64,000 nt of DNA, taken from NCBI GenBank assembly GCA_023432465.1, contig JAEYUO010000042.1:1-64000 (forward strand), written 5' to 3'. The DNA comes from Planctomycetota bacterium. GTDB taxonomy: Bacteria; Planctomycetota; Phycisphaerae; Phycisphaerales; UBA1924. Shown piece after piece: positions 1 through 7,828 of the stretch. The position numbers were made by a program, and so were the translations under genes. The notes below the pieces were generated by a model, which saw nothing but the letters and a program-made list of their open reading frames with translations, did no database searches and was not told where the DNA came from. Each line of letters begins with the position of its first letter. The stretch's first letter is position 1.

Positions 1-278
1 AAGGAGCGGAGGGCAAGGGTGTCGGCGGGGTCGGGCGGCGGGAAGAGCGGACGGGGTGGGGCCTCGGCGGAGTCGATTGGATCTGGCGCGGGGGCGGCGC
101 TGGGGGCGGGGCGCACGGGCGCTGGAACCGGAACCGCGGGCGCGGATGCGGCGGCGAACTGTTCGGCGGTGATGCGTGCGCCGGTGTGGCGCGTGGTGTT
201 GGAGCCGCACGAGGCAAGCGTGCAGGCGGCCAGGAGGATGGCTGTTGGGGGGAGGTTGATTCGAGCATCCTTGCGCAT
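1..278 (-). CDS. Proline-rich lipoprotein, partial (cut by window edge)
   Basis: An open minus-strand frame starts at ATG 278 and runs off the left edge without a stop, giving 92 codons. The first 25 residues form a lipoprotein signal: a basic start (MRKDAR), a short hydrophobic stretch and the lipobox LASC followed by Gly, so the mature protein should begin at the Cys and be lipid-anchored. The visible mature part is low-complexity, rich in Ala and Pro, and resembles a linker. A good sigma-70-type promoter lies just upstream on the same strand (300-328). The gene is divergent from the DUF1844 gene. No domain is visible, so the function is unknown. The plus-strand frame over the same bases looks like a shadow. 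Confidence 0.7.
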   Translation of the reverse strand, partial: MRKDARINLPPTAILLAACTLASCGSNTTRHTGARITAEQFAAASAPAVPVPAPVRPAPSAAPAPDPIDSAEAPPRPLFPPPDPADTLALRS

Positions 279-299
279 GGAAGTGGGTCCGGGCTGCTG

Positions 300-328
300 A
301 GATTATCCGAGCGGGTCCGGGTCTGCAA
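300..328 (-). promoter_or_regulatory. Predicted promoter of the lipoprotein gene
   Basis: On the minus strand TTGCAG (-35, 323-328) is separated by 17 bases from TAATCT (-10, 300-305). The -10 lies about 20 bases upstream of the ATG at 278. Spacing and hexamers fit a housekeeping sigma factor. Confidence 0.5.
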
Positions 329-337
329 ACGGGCTCC

Positions 338-343
338 TATAGT
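338..343 (+). promoter_or_regulatory. Predicted -10 element (TATAGT) for the DUF1844 gene
   Basis: TATAGT lies 43 bases before the ATG at 387. No convincing -35 is visible. With the minus-strand promoter at 300-328 it makes a compact divergent control region. Confidence 0.35.
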
Positions 344-386
344 GGCGTGCGGCGTTGGGCAGGGTGGGCCGTTGCGAGGAGGGACG

Positions 387-896
387 ATGTCACAGAATCC
401 CGGTGAGCCGAAGATCGTGGTGGACAGCGACTGGAAGGCGCAGGCCCAGGCGGAGCGAGAGAAACTGGCAGCGCAGGAGAAGCAGTCCGCCGCGGCGAAG
501 GGTGCACAGGGAGGCAGCGGCGAGGGCGGACCCGGCGGGGAGGGCTTGCCTCCGGCGGACTTCCGCGGGCTGCTGGAAGTGATGATCATGCAGGCGATCA
601 CGTATATGGGGGGCTTTCCCGATCCGGAGACGGGCCGGGCGATGGTGTCGCTGGAGCACGCGAAGTTCCACATCGATTTGCTCGCGGTGCTCGAAGAGAA
701 GACCAAGGGCAACCTGACGGCCGAAGAGGCCGCGGATCTGGCGCAGGTGCTGAACCAACTGCGGCTGCAGTTTGTGGAGATCAGCAAGGCGGTGAGCGCG
801 GCGATCGCGAAGGGCGCGATGAAAGGGCCGGGCGGGGCGGGGGGAGCGGGGCCGCGCAACCCGGCAACGGGCGCTGGCCTTGGGCTTGTGAGCTGA
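387..896 (+). CDS. DUF1844 domain-containing protein
   Basis: 169 residues. The first 60 or so are charged and Gly/Ala-rich (probably disordered). Residues about 65-140 form a helical segment with a hydrophobic LxxMIMQAITYMGGFPDPETG stretch and a conserved-looking HAKFHIDLLAVLEEKTKGNL segment, as in the DUF1844 family, whose function is unknown. I chose ATG 387 because it follows a good Shine-Dalgarno (GAGGAGG) and MSQNPGEPK is a natural start; the frame is open further upstream but that part looks non-coding. The gene lies just upstream of sdhC in the same direction. A link to respiration is only suggested by position. Confidence 0.75.
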   Translation: MSQNPGEPKIVVDSDWKAQAQAEREKLAAQEKQSAAAKGAQGGSGEGGPGGEGLPPADFRGLLEVMIMQAITYMGGFPDPETGRAMVSLEHAKFHIDLLAVLEEKTKGNLTAEEAADLAQVLNQLRLQFVEISKAVSAAIAKGAMKGPGGAGGAGPRNPATGAGLGLVS

Positions 897-944
897 TGAG
901 TTTCGGGGGTGCGGGGGCGCGGGTGGGGGCATGGGAACTGATCG

Positions 945-1769
945 ATGCAGAAGCAATCGTGGCTCGACCGGAACCACTTTCTTCTCCGGCGACTTCACTC
1001 ACTGACAGGCATCGTTCCGATCGGGGTGTTCCTGATCGCGCACCTGGTGACCAACTCGTCGATCGGGTGGGGCAAGGCGGGCCTGCGCGGCCTGCACCCC
1101 GAGGATGGGTTGGTTGAGGGCGGGGTGCGCTACTTCCACAAGGAAGTGGTGTGGATCAACGAGCAGGTGCCACACCTGCTCCTGATCGAGGTGACGCTGT
1201 GGGCGTCGATCGCGTTTCACTCGATCCTGGGCGTGGCGTACGCGATGAGCGGACGGAGCAACACCCGCTCCTATGGGTACATGGCCAACTGGCGGTACAC
1301 GCTGCAGCGGGTGAGCGGGTATGTGGGCATCGCGTTCATCTTCTACCACGTCGCGACGCTTCGGTGGGGATGGACGTTTCTTGTGCCGGGGGGGACGGCT
1401 TGGTCTCACGAGTTCGCGGCGTCGAGCATGGCGCTTGCGCTGCGTGGCGGGGAGCAGATGACCGCGGCAGGGCTGGCGGTGTCGCTGTTCTACTTCATCG
1501 GGGCGAGCCTGCTGGTGTTCCACTTTGCGAACGGGTTGTGGACGGCGGCGATCACCTGGGGGCTGACGGTGTCTCGCCCGGCGCAGCGGCGGTGGGGGTA
1601 TGTGTGCACGGCATTGGGCGCTGGGCTGATGGTCGCGGCGTGGGCGAGCGTGCTTGGGTTTGCGATGCTGAACCCGGAGCGGGCGCGGCAGGTGGAGCTT
1701 GAGGCAAGGAAGGGCTCCGAGTCGGCGGCAGCCGCCGCGACGGCGGGCGCAGTTGAGGAGAAGAAGTGA
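945..1769 (+). CDS. sdhC: Succinate dehydrogenase cytochrome b558 subunit
   Basis: 274 residues with five predicted membrane helices (about 15-35, 80-100, 120-140, 175-200, 220-245). This is the single-subunit diheme cytochrome b558 type known from Bacillus and many other phyla. It anchors the flavoprotein and iron-sulfur subunits and passes electrons to menaquinone. His residues that could bind heme sit in or next to the helices (RLHSLTG, AHLVTN, AFHSILG, FYHVATL, VFHFANG). The C-terminus is an Ala/Glu-rich tail. The stop overlaps or abuts the start of sdhA, so the two are co-translated. Use of menaquinone agrees with mqnD at 36 kb. Confidence 0.9.
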   Translation: MQKQSWLDRNHFLLRRLHSLTGIVPIGVFLIAHLVTNSSIGWGKAGLRGLHPEDGLVEGGVRYFHKEVVWINEQVPHLLLIEVTLWASIAFHSILGVAYAMSGRSNTRSYGYMANWRYTLQRVSGYVGIAFIFYHVATLRWGWTFLVPGGTAWSHEFAASSMALALRGGEQMTAAGLAVSLFYFIGASLLVFHFANGLWTAAITWGLTVSRPAQRRWGYVCTALGAGLMVAAWASVLGFAMLNPERARQVELEARKGSESAAAAATAGAVEEKK

Positions 1770-1771
1770 GC

Positions 1772-3682
1772 ATGTCCCAGCACAGGGTCATCGTTGTCGG
1801 CGGCGGACTGGCGGGGCTCGCGGCGGCGATCCGCATCACCGAGGCCGGGCTGCCGGTGGATCTCTTCTCGATGGTGCCGGTCAAGCGGTCGCACTCCGTG
1901 TGTGCGCAGGGCGGGATCAACGCGTGCAACGAGGTGGCGCGTCAGCAGGGGTACTCGGAGTACATGCACTGCGATGAGACGATCTATGGCGGGGACTTTC
2001 TGGCGGATCAGCCGCCGGTGTTCGAGATGACGGCGTGGGCTCCCAAGATCATCGATCTGCTGGACCGGATGGGCGTGCCGTTCAACCGGACGAGCGAGGG
2101 GAACCGCGATCTGCGGCTGTTCGGCGGTTCGCTGTTCAAGCGCACGCACTTCTCCGGCGCGAGTACGGGGCAGCAACTCATCTATGCCCTTGATGAGCAG
2201 GTGCGGCGGCTGGAGGCGGAGGGGAAGGTCACCAAGTACGAGTTCTGGGAGTTCCTCTCGCCGGTGATCGACGGCGAGGGAGAGGCCGCCCGGGCGGTGG
2301 GGATCGTGGCGCAGGACCTTCGCACGATGCAGGTCCGCGCGTTCCGCGGGGATGCGGTGGTGATGGCGACGGGCGGGTGCGGGCTGGTGTTCGGCAAGAG
2401 CACGAACTCGGTCATGTGCACCGGGGGCGCGGCGAGCCGGTGCTATCAGGCGGGTGTGTGGTATGGCAACGGGGAGATGATCCAGGTCCACCCGACGGCG
2501 ATCCCCGGGGCGGACAAGTGCCGGTTGATGAGCGAGTCTGCGCGTGGGGAGGGAGGCCGGGTGTGGGTGCCCCGGCAGAAGCGCGATGCGCGGCCGGGGA
2601 AGCAGATCCCGGAGGCGGAGCGTTGGTACTTCCTCGAGGAGAAGTATCCGAAGTACGGGAATCTTGTGCCGCGGGACATCGCGACGCGCGAGATCTTCGA
2701 GGTCTGCATGCAGGGGTATGGGGTGGGTGGCCGGAACGAGGTGTACCTCGATCTGACGCACAAGGACAGGGATTATCTGGATACGAAGCTGGGCGCGATC
2801 CTGGAGATTTACGAGAAGTTCGTGGGCGAGGACCCGCGTGATCACCCGATGCGGATCTTCCCGGCGGTGCACTACTCGATGGGCGGGCTGTGGACGCGGT
2901 TTGTGCCGAAGGAGGATGGTCGCGGCCTGGTGTTGGGTGAACCGACGCAGATGATGACGAATGTGCGCGGGTTATACGCGTTTGGCGAGGTGAACTTCGC
3001 GTATCACGGCGCGAACCGGCTGGGGGCGAACGCGCTCCTGAGCTGCATCTTCGACGGACTCTTCTGCGGGCTGGGCGTTGCGAACTACGTGCGCGATGGG
3101 GAGCCGGGGTCCGCGCCGGCGGCGGCGATGTCGCAGGGCGTGTTTGACCGCGTGGTGGCCGGGGAGAATGCGAAAGCGCAGCGGCTGCTGGCATCGGTCG
3201 AGGCGGGGAGCGGCGGCGGGGCGGACGCGATGTATAACCCCTACCAGATCGCTCTGGAGATGGGGGAAGAGATGACGGCGGCGAGCACGGTGGTGAAGTC
3301 CGGGCCGCGGCTTGAGCAGGCGCTGGCGAAGCTGAAGGAGCTTCGCGAGCGGTTTGCGCGGGTGCGGCTGGGGGACAGCGCGGCATGGACGAACCAGACG
3401 CTGAGCTTCACGCGGGCGGTGGGGGACATGCTGGTGCTGGCCGAGGTGATCGTGGAGGGCGGATTGCTGCGGAAAGAAAGCCGCGGCGCGCACTTCCGGA
3501 CGGATTATCCGGAGCGGAATGATGAGCAGTACATGAAGACGACGGTTGCGCGGTTTGACGCGAAGACCGGGTCGCACCGGTTGAGCCTGGAGCCGGTGAA
3601 CACGGGGCTGGTGACGCCGCGGGCGCGGACGTATGGAGCAACGGACAAGAAGGCGGAGAAGAAGGAGACCGTGGCGGTGTGA
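1772..3682 (+). CDS. sdhA: Succinate dehydrogenase / fumarate reductase flavoprotein subunit
   Basis: 636 residues. It oxidises succinate to fumarate on covalently bound FAD as part of complex II. It has an N-terminal dinucleotide-binding motif (VVGGGLAGLAAA), the flavin-attachment His in RSHSVCAQGG, substrate-site segments HPTAIPG and HYSMGGLW, and FGEVNFAYHGANRLGANALL near the end of the FAD domain. I chose ATG 1772, which follows GAGGAG by 11 bases. A GTG at 1766, overlapping the sdhC stop as GTGA, is also possible. The next gene is mnmA, not sdhB, so the iron-sulfur subunit must be encoded elsewhere. Fumarate reductase is an alternative, but the b558 partner and aerobic-looking neighbours favour Sdh. 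Confidence 0.93.
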   Translation: MSQHRVIVVGGGLAGLAAAIRITEAGLPVDLFSMVPVKRSHSVCAQGGINACNEVARQQGYSEYMHCDETIYGGDFLADQPPVFEMTAWAPKIIDLLDRMGVPFNRTSEGNRDLRLFGGSLFKRTHFSGASTGQQLIYALDEQVRRLEAEGKVTKYEFWEFLSPVIDGEGEAARAVGIVAQDLRTMQVRAFRGDAVVMATGGCGLVFGKSTNSVMCTGGAASRCYQAGVWYGNGEMIQVHPTAIPGADKCRLMSESARGEGGRVWVPRQKRDARPGKQIPEAERWYFLEEKYPKYGNLVPRDIATREIFEVCMQGYGVGGRNEVYLDLTHKDRDYLDTKLGAILEIYEKFVGEDPRDHPMRIFPAVHYSMGGLWTRFVPKEDGRGLVLGEPTQMMTNVRGLYAFGEVNFAYHGANRLGANALLSCIFDGLFCGLGVANYVRDGEPGSAPAAAMSQGVFDRVVAGENAKAQRLLASVEAGSGGGADAMYNPYQIALEMGEEMTAASTVVKSGPRLEQALAKLKELRERFARVRLGDSAAWTNQTLSFTRAVGDMLVLAEVIVEGGLLRKESRGAHFRTDYPERNDEQYMKTTVARFDAKTGSHRLSLEPVNTGLVTPRARTYGATDKKAEKKETVAV

Positions 3683-3718
3683 GGGGACGGGCGGGGGATG
3701 CGGGGGGGATGTGGGGGG
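3683..3718 (+). other. G-quadruplex-like G-run cluster
   Basis: Five runs of 3-7 G (3683-3686, 3689-3691, 3693-3697, 3702-3708, 3713-3718) with loops of 1-4 bases lie between the sdhA stop and the mnmA -10 box. This meets the usual G3+N1-7 pattern for a potential quadruplex. Confidence 0.5.
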
Positions 3719-3725
3719 CGGCCCC

Positions 3726-3731
3726 TACGAT
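3726..3731 (+). promoter_or_regulatory. -10 element TACGAT of mnmA; predicted leaderless start
   Basis: TACGAT ends exactly 6 bases before the mnmA ATG (3738), which puts the expected transcription start on or next to the start codon. There is no Shine-Dalgarno between them. The same arrangement recurs at other genes here. Confidence 0.5.
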
Positions 3732-3737
3732 GGGGGC

Positions 3738-4910
3738 ATGAGTTCGCGTGAGCGCAAGGGCAAGGTGCTGGTGGCGATGTCGGGCGGAGTAGATAGCTCC
3801 GTCGCGGCCGCGCTGCTTGCGCGCGAGGGGTATGAGGTGGTGGGCTGCTTCATGCGGCTGGGGAGCCCGGGGGAGACGCTGGACTCGCCGGTTGAGTTCG
3901 ATGACCGGCAGCTTGCGTGTGACCCCAACAAGGTGAAGATCGGGCACCAGGGGTGCTGCTCGATCAACGATGCGGCGGATGCGCGGCTGGTCGCGGCGGA
4001 GCTTGGCGTCGCGTTTTATGTGGTGAACTTCAAGAAGGACTTCGGGCGGATCATCGATTACTTCGTGGATGAGTATGTGGCGGGGCGGACGCCGAACCCG
4101 TGCGTGCGGTGCAACGACTGGCTGAAGTTCGGCAAGCTGCACGAGTATGCGGAGCAGATCGGGGCGGAGTGGGTGGCGACGGGGCACTATGCACGGGTTG
4201 AGCGGGACGAGCAGGGCCGCGCCGCGCTGATGCGGGGGCTCGATCTGGAGAAGGACCAGTCGTACGTGCTATTCGGGATGAAGCGTGCGCGGCTGGAGAA
4301 GACGCTGCTGCCGATCGGTGGGTATCGGAAGGCGGATGTGCGCGCGATGGCGAAGGAGCTTGGGCTGCCGACGTTTGACAAGCCGGACTCGCAGGAGATC
4401 TGCTTCGTGCCGGACAATGACTATGCCGGGTTGGTGGAGCGGCGGCGGGGCGGAGCGATCGCCGAGCAGCCGGCGGGGGTGGTGCTCGACCCGGAGGGGA
4501 AGAAGGTCGGCGAGCACGGGGGGCAGCACAACTTCACGATCGGGCAGCGGCGGCGCGTGGGCGTTGCGCTCGGGTATCCGGTGTTCGTGGTGGGGAAGGA
4601 TGTCGAGAAGAACACGGTGACGGTGGGGCCGCGGGAGATGCTGTTTGCGCGGGGGCTGACGGCTGGCGAGGTGAACTGGTTGGTGGATGAGCCGATGAGC
4701 GGCGAGTGGCGGGCGTGCGCGGCGAAGGTGAGGAGCAACTCGCGGCCGACGGCGGCACGGGCGATGTGGCAGCCGGATCGCGGCGAGATCGAAGTGGAGT
4801 TCGACCAGCCTGTGGAGGCTGTTGCGCCGGGTCAGGCGGTGGTGCTGTATGACGGGGAGCGGGTGATGGGGGGCGGGTGGATACGCGGGGTGGAGCGGGC
4901 GCAGAGATAG
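3738..4910 (+). CDS. mnmA: tRNA-specific 2-thiouridylase MnmA
   Basis: 390 residues, near the family's usual 360-390. It puts the sulfur on U34 of Lys, Glu and Gln tRNAs, using ATP and a persulfide relay in the cytoplasm. The PP-loop SGGVDSSVAA is near residue 14. The two catalytic Cys are in PNPCVRCN and in QEICFVPD. The GQHNFTIGQRRR segment belongs to the central domain, and a C-terminal beta-barrel follows. The start is ATG 3738; the frame extends upstream, but the -10 box at 3726 and the family alignment exclude that. It is convergent with ctaB across a strong palindrome. Confidence 0.95.
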   Translation: MSSRERKGKVLVAMSGGVDSSVAAALLAREGYEVVGCFMRLGSPGETLDSPVEFDDRQLACDPNKVKIGHQGCCSINDAADARLVAAELGVAFYVVNFKKDFGRIIDYFVDEYVAGRTPNPCVRCNDWLKFGKLHEYAEQIGAEWVATGHYARVERDEQGRAALMRGLDLEKDQSYVLFGMKRARLEKTLLPIGGYRKADVRAMAKELGLPTFDKPDSQEICFVPDNDYAGLVERRRGGAIAEQPAGVVLDPEGKKVGEHGGQHNFTIGQRRRVGVALGYPVFVVGKDVEKNTVTVGPREMLFARGLTAGEVNWLVDEPMSGEWRACAAKVRSNSRPTAARAMWQPDRGEIEVEFDQPVEAVAPGQAVVLYDGERVMGGGWIRGVERAQR

Positions 4911-4912
4911 GT

Positions 4913-4938
4913 CCTATGGGTCCTATGGGACCCATAGG
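4913..4938. terminator. Palindrome between convergent mnmA and ctaB
   Basis: CCTATGGGT (4913-4921) and ACCCATAGG (4930-4938) form a perfect 9-bp stem with an 8-base loop that repeats the stem sequence. A direct repeat GGTCCTATG also occurs (4910-4918 and 4919-4927). The element sits between two converging genes, so it could end transcription from both sides. There is no T-tract. Confidence 0.55.
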
Positions 4939-4967
4939 CGTGCGGCGCATCTCAAAGAGCGCGAAGT

Positions 4968-5969
4968 TCAGAGCAGCGTGTGCAGCAAGGCATCGGCGAC
5001 GAGCGCCATCAGGACCAGCGGCAGGTGGATGATGCTGGCGAAGAAGGCGGCGCGGACGTGCTTGCGCTCGGAGGTCCAGAGCAGCCGGAGGCACATGGCC
5101 GCGAAGATGCCGCTGAGCAGTAGCGCGAGCGAGGCGTAGAGCCAGCCGAGCAGATCGGGCATGAGGAGCACCGGCGCGAGGCAGACGGGGATGAGCGTGA
5201 TGGCCCAAGCGGACATGGTGAACGCGGTGGTGCGGCCGGTGGGGTCGGACATGGGGAGCATCTGGTAGCCGCCGCGGGCGTAGTCGTCGCGGTGCATCCA
5301 GGCGATGGCGAGGACGTGGGGGACCTGCCAAACGAGCATGATGAGGAAGAGGGACCACGCGGCGGGCTGGATAAGCGGGTGGACGATCGCGGCCCAGGGT
5401 GTGGTTGCACCGACGCCCCACGCGGCGGCGAAGCCGACAACGGGGGGGAGCGCGCCGGGGATCGCGCCGATGAGCGTGTTGAGGGCGGTGACGGGCTTGA
5501 GGGGGGTATAGAGCAGGACGTAGAGGATGATCGTTGCGGCGGAGACGAGCGCGGCGGCGGGGCCGCAGAGCGCCCAGAGGATGAGCACGCCGAGGAAGCC
5601 GAGCGCGAGTCCGATCCAGAGCGCGGCGGCCGCGGAGAGGCGGTGCTCGGGCAGGGGGCGCGTCTTGGTGCGATGCATGAGGGCATCGCGGTCGCGCTCG
5701 AACCACTGGTTCAGCGCGTTGGCGCCGGAGGCGGAGAGACTGGTCCCGAGGATGCAACCGAATGCGGACAGGATGAGGTCGACGGCGGTCCAGGGGCGAC
5801 CGATCGCGGCGATGGTGAAGCCGACACCGGCGGTGATGGCGACCATGCGGGTGATGCGCGGCTTGGTGAGTTCGTAGGCCGCGGCGGCCTGCTCGCGGAG
5901 CGAGTGAACTGCGATGGGCGCATCGATGGGGACGGCGATGGCGGAGGGGTTGGTTCGCGGGTCGAGCAT
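4968..5969 (-). CDS. ctaB: Protoheme IX farnesyltransferase (heme o synthase)
   Basis: 333 residues, UbiA prenyltransferase superfamily. It attaches a farnesyl group to heme b to make heme o for terminal oxidases. The protein has about nine membrane helices. The prenyl-diphosphate/Mg binding motif is NQWFERDRDALMHRTKTRP (N-x3-D-x3-D, residues about 84-104), and the second Asp-rich loop is HRDDYARGGY. The first 30 or so residues are a soluble extension before YELTKPRITRMV, where the family core begins. Other cytochrome oxidase genes are not in the window. Confidence 0.93.
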   Translation of the reverse strand: MLDPRTNPSAIAVPIDAPIAVHSLREQAAAAYELTKPRITRMVAITAGVGFTIAAIGRPWTAVDLILSAFGCILGTSLSASGANALNQWFERDRDALMHRTKTRPLPEHRLSAAAALWIGLALGFLGVLILWALCGPAAALVSAATIILYVLLYTPLKPVTALNTLIGAIPGALPPVVGFAAAWGVGATTPWAAIVHPLIQPAAWSLFLIMLVWQVPHVLAIAWMHRDDYARGGYQMLPMSDPTGRTTAFTMSAWAITLIPVCLAPVLLMPDLLGWLYASLALLLSGIFAAMCLRLLWTSERKHVRAAFFASIIHLPLVLMALVADALLHTLL

Positions 5970-6108
5970 CCTGCCGGGACTCCGTTCAGCGAGGTGGGAC
6001 GGTGGATTGTTTGCGCGCGGGACGGGCGGGGCTACTGGCAGACCGGAATCCTTGCGGTTTGGCGGGATTGGGGAGTGTGGGGGCAGGCGGGATCGGCGGC
6101 ATGGCGAA

Positions 6109-6114
6109 TAGGAT
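6109..6114 (+). promoter_or_regulatory. Possible -10 element for tRNA-Arg
   Basis: TAGGAT ends 10 bases before the mature 5' end of the tRNA, a fitting distance for a very short precursor leader. No -35 was found. Confidence 0.3.
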
Positions 6115-6124
6115 GGGTCGAACA

Positions 6125-6198
6125 GTCCCGGTAGCTCAGCTGGATAGAGCGGCCGCCTTCTAAGCGGCAGGTCGTGCGTTCGAGTCGCACCCGGGGCG
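6125..6198 (+). tRNA. tRNA-Arg (anticodon TCT)
   Basis: A complete cloverleaf of 74 bases. Acceptor GTCCCGG pairs with CCGGGGC (one G-U), D-stem GCTC/GAGC, anticodon stem GCCGC/GCGGC with loop CTTCTAA (anticodon TCT at 6159-6161), T-stem GTGCG/CGCAC with loop TTCGAGT, and discriminator G. The 3' CCA is not encoded. It reads AGA, a rare codon in a genome of this GC content. Confidence 0.95.
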
Positions 6199-6298
6199 TT
6201 TGCGGGTTGGCGCGTGAAAGTCGGGGAGGGACTCTCCCAAGCAGCCGAAATGAGCGGTTGTGGGCCGGTCGCCGGCGGGCGGGGAGAGAGGAGTGTCG

Positions 6299-7192
6299 AT
6301 GGGCGGGTCGCTGCTTGGCATCGGGATCGTGCTCCTGATCGGGGCGGTGATAGTCGGGGCGGCGGTGGTCTTCCTGGTGGCGGCGATCGTGCGCTGGCGC
6401 GACCGGATTCGCGTGCCGTCGTGCGGCGCGTGCAGATATCCGGTCGAGGGGCTGTCGACCTTTACGTGTCCGGAGTGCGGGGCGGACCTGCGCGCTGTGG
6501 GCATCCTCGTGCCGGGCGTTCGGGCGAAGCACCGGGTTCACGTTGCGGAGAAGTTTGCGGCGTGGGCGGTGGTGGCGTTGTTCGGAGGGTTGATCACATC
6601 GAGCATCACCGCGGGCCTTTCGGGCGCGCAGCGGATGAGCTTCTCGCGCAGCGAGGTGTTGACATCGGTGGCGGGCGGGTTGCCGCAGATCTCGGTGACG
6701 GCGTCCGGTACGGCGTCGCCGCAGAGTTCGGCGATCTCCGCGCCGGCGCAGCGGCTGCTGGTGCAGACCGTGCAGACACGGGTGGCAACGCCGATTGCGC
6801 TCCACGTGGATCTGGCGCAGGAGACATGGCGGATTGCCTCGCCGCCGGGGGTTGCGCCGGCGAAGCAGGTTGGCGCGGGGCGGCTGCCGCTGCGGGATGA
6901 GGATGTGGCGGCGTGGCTTGTCGCGGCGGGCGCGGTGCAGGACACGGGCGGGATGGCCGGCGAGGTCTCGGCGCTGGCGTCGTATGTGAACAACGGGGGA
7001 CGGTTGAGCGACTCGCTGAGCTTTTCGGCGGTGTCCGGCGGGTCGGGCATGACGATCGCCCCGGCGCGGTGGGTGTTTGCATCGAGCGCGGGGGCGTGGA
7101 TGGTGATCTTTGTGATCGGTTGTGTGCTGATCGCGAAGGCGCATTCGACGAAGCGGCCGCGAAGAGAGTCGCACATCGCGGCATCAGCGTGA
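6299..7192 (+). CDS. Membrane protein with zinc ribbon
   Basis: 297 residues, no named family recognised. A membrane helix at residues about 5-32 is followed by a zinc-ribbon motif (CGACRYPVEG...CPECGADLR, two CxxC pairs near residues 42-65). Two further hydrophobic segments follow, near 85-105 and close to the C-terminus (VFASSAGAWMVIFVIGCVLI). The region between is probably an extracytoplasmic domain. ATG 6299 follows GAGAGGAG by 6 bases. The gene follows tRNA-Arg directly. Small zinc-ribbon membrane proteins of unknown role are common in planctomycetes; no function is proposed. Confidence 0.7.
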   Translation: MGGSLLGIGIVLLIGAVIVGAAVVFLVAAIVRWRDRIRVPSCGACRYPVEGLSTFTCPECGADLRAVGILVPGVRAKHRVHVAEKFAAWAVVALFGGLITSSITAGLSGAQRMSFSRSEVLTSVAGGLPQISVTASGTASPQSSAISAPAQRLLVQTVQTRVATPIALHVDLAQETWRIASPPGVAPAKQVGAGRLPLRDEDVAAWLVAAGAVQDTGGMAGEVSALASYVNNGGRLSDSLSFSAVSGGSGMTIAPARWVFASSAGAWMVIFVIGCVLIAKAHSTKRPRRESHIAASA

Positions 7193-7825
7193 GGCGGCCC
7201 TTCGCGGTCGCGAGGGACGCACGGTGTAGGGCTCAAGCTCGGCGGGGAGGGACTTGATGCCGCGACGCTTGGCCTTGGCGACGGCGTACCAGAGCGAGGC
7301 GTGCATGCGGTATCGCACCTGATCGGTGATGTTCAGGCCGTGGGCGTGCATGGCTTCGAGCGACCATCGCCAGGCGTGATATTCCTCGAGGCAGCGGGGC
7401 TTGTAGACGTTGAAGCCAATGGCGTGATGGCCGATCTCGTGGAGGAAAACCGCGGCGGACATCGGGCCGCGGGGGCGCGGTGCTTCGATGAGCCGCTTGA
7501 CGGTGCCGTCTCGGTAGGTGAGGCACCAGGCGACGCCGCTCATGCTGGTGCGCCACTTGCGGACGCGAACACCGTGAGTCTTGAGCATGAGGCGTGTGAC
7601 GGCCTCGTATCGGGACTCCATCGAAGTGGAGTGGAGAAGCGATTTTGGATTTTGGATTTCGGACTTTGGATTGGCCGCGAGCGGGAGCGGCGTTGGTTCG
7701 GGCAAGGTGGCCGCAGGCGGAGTGACCCGTGTGGGGAAGCCGCGGCCGGTGGGCTCGATCCAGACGGCGGGCTTGGCGGGCGGCGCGGAGGGGGAATCGA
7801 TGAGGTCCCAGAGCGTGAGCGTCAT
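7184..7825 (-). CDS. HEIGH-motif protein, possible zinc metallopeptidase
   Basis: 213 residues. The motif HEIGHH (residues about 128-133) in a helix matches the HExxH zinc site of gluzincin/metzincin-like peptidases, and an EEYHAWRW segment 15-20 residues later could give the third ligand. The N-terminal third (residues about 1-65) is Pro-rich and carries a short heptanucleotide repeat (7641-7675, see repeat entry). The gene begins 3 bases after the fmt stop, so it probably shares the fmt transcript. No signal peptide is visible, so it is cytoplasmic. It also resembles toxin-partner or ImmA/IrrE-like HExxH proteins in length; I could not decide between them. Confidence 0.65.
   Translation of the reverse strand: MTLTLWDLIDSPSAPPAKPAVWIEPTGRGFPTRVTPPAATLPEPTPLPLAANPKSEIQNPKSLLHSTSMESRYEAVTRLMLKTHGVRVRKWRTSMSGVAWCLTYRDGTVKRLIEAPRPRGPMSAAVFLHEIGHHAIGFNVYKPRCLEEYHAWRWSLEAMHAHGLNITDQVRYRMHASLWYAVAKAKRRGIKSLPAELEPYTVRPSRPRRAASR
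7641..7675. repeat. Degenerate heptanucleotide tandem repeat
   Basis: Five consecutive 7-mers on the plus strand: GATTTTG, GATTTTG, GATTTCG, GACTTTG, GATTGGC. The stretch is AT-rich against a GC-rich surround and is read as an in-frame linker of the HEIGH protein (residues NPKSEIQNPKS). Confidence 0.8.
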
Positions 7826-7828
7826 GCG

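Noticed and set aside
19..300. A 93-codon plus-strand Gly/Ala-rich frame at the left edge
   Set aside because: The minus strand has a clean lipoprotein signal and a two-box promoter over the same bases.
1772..3682. L-aspartate oxidase or fumarate reductase flavoprotein
   Set aside because: Location directly after the b558 anchor subunit and the size support succinate dehydrogenase, though direction of catalysis cannot be read from sequence.
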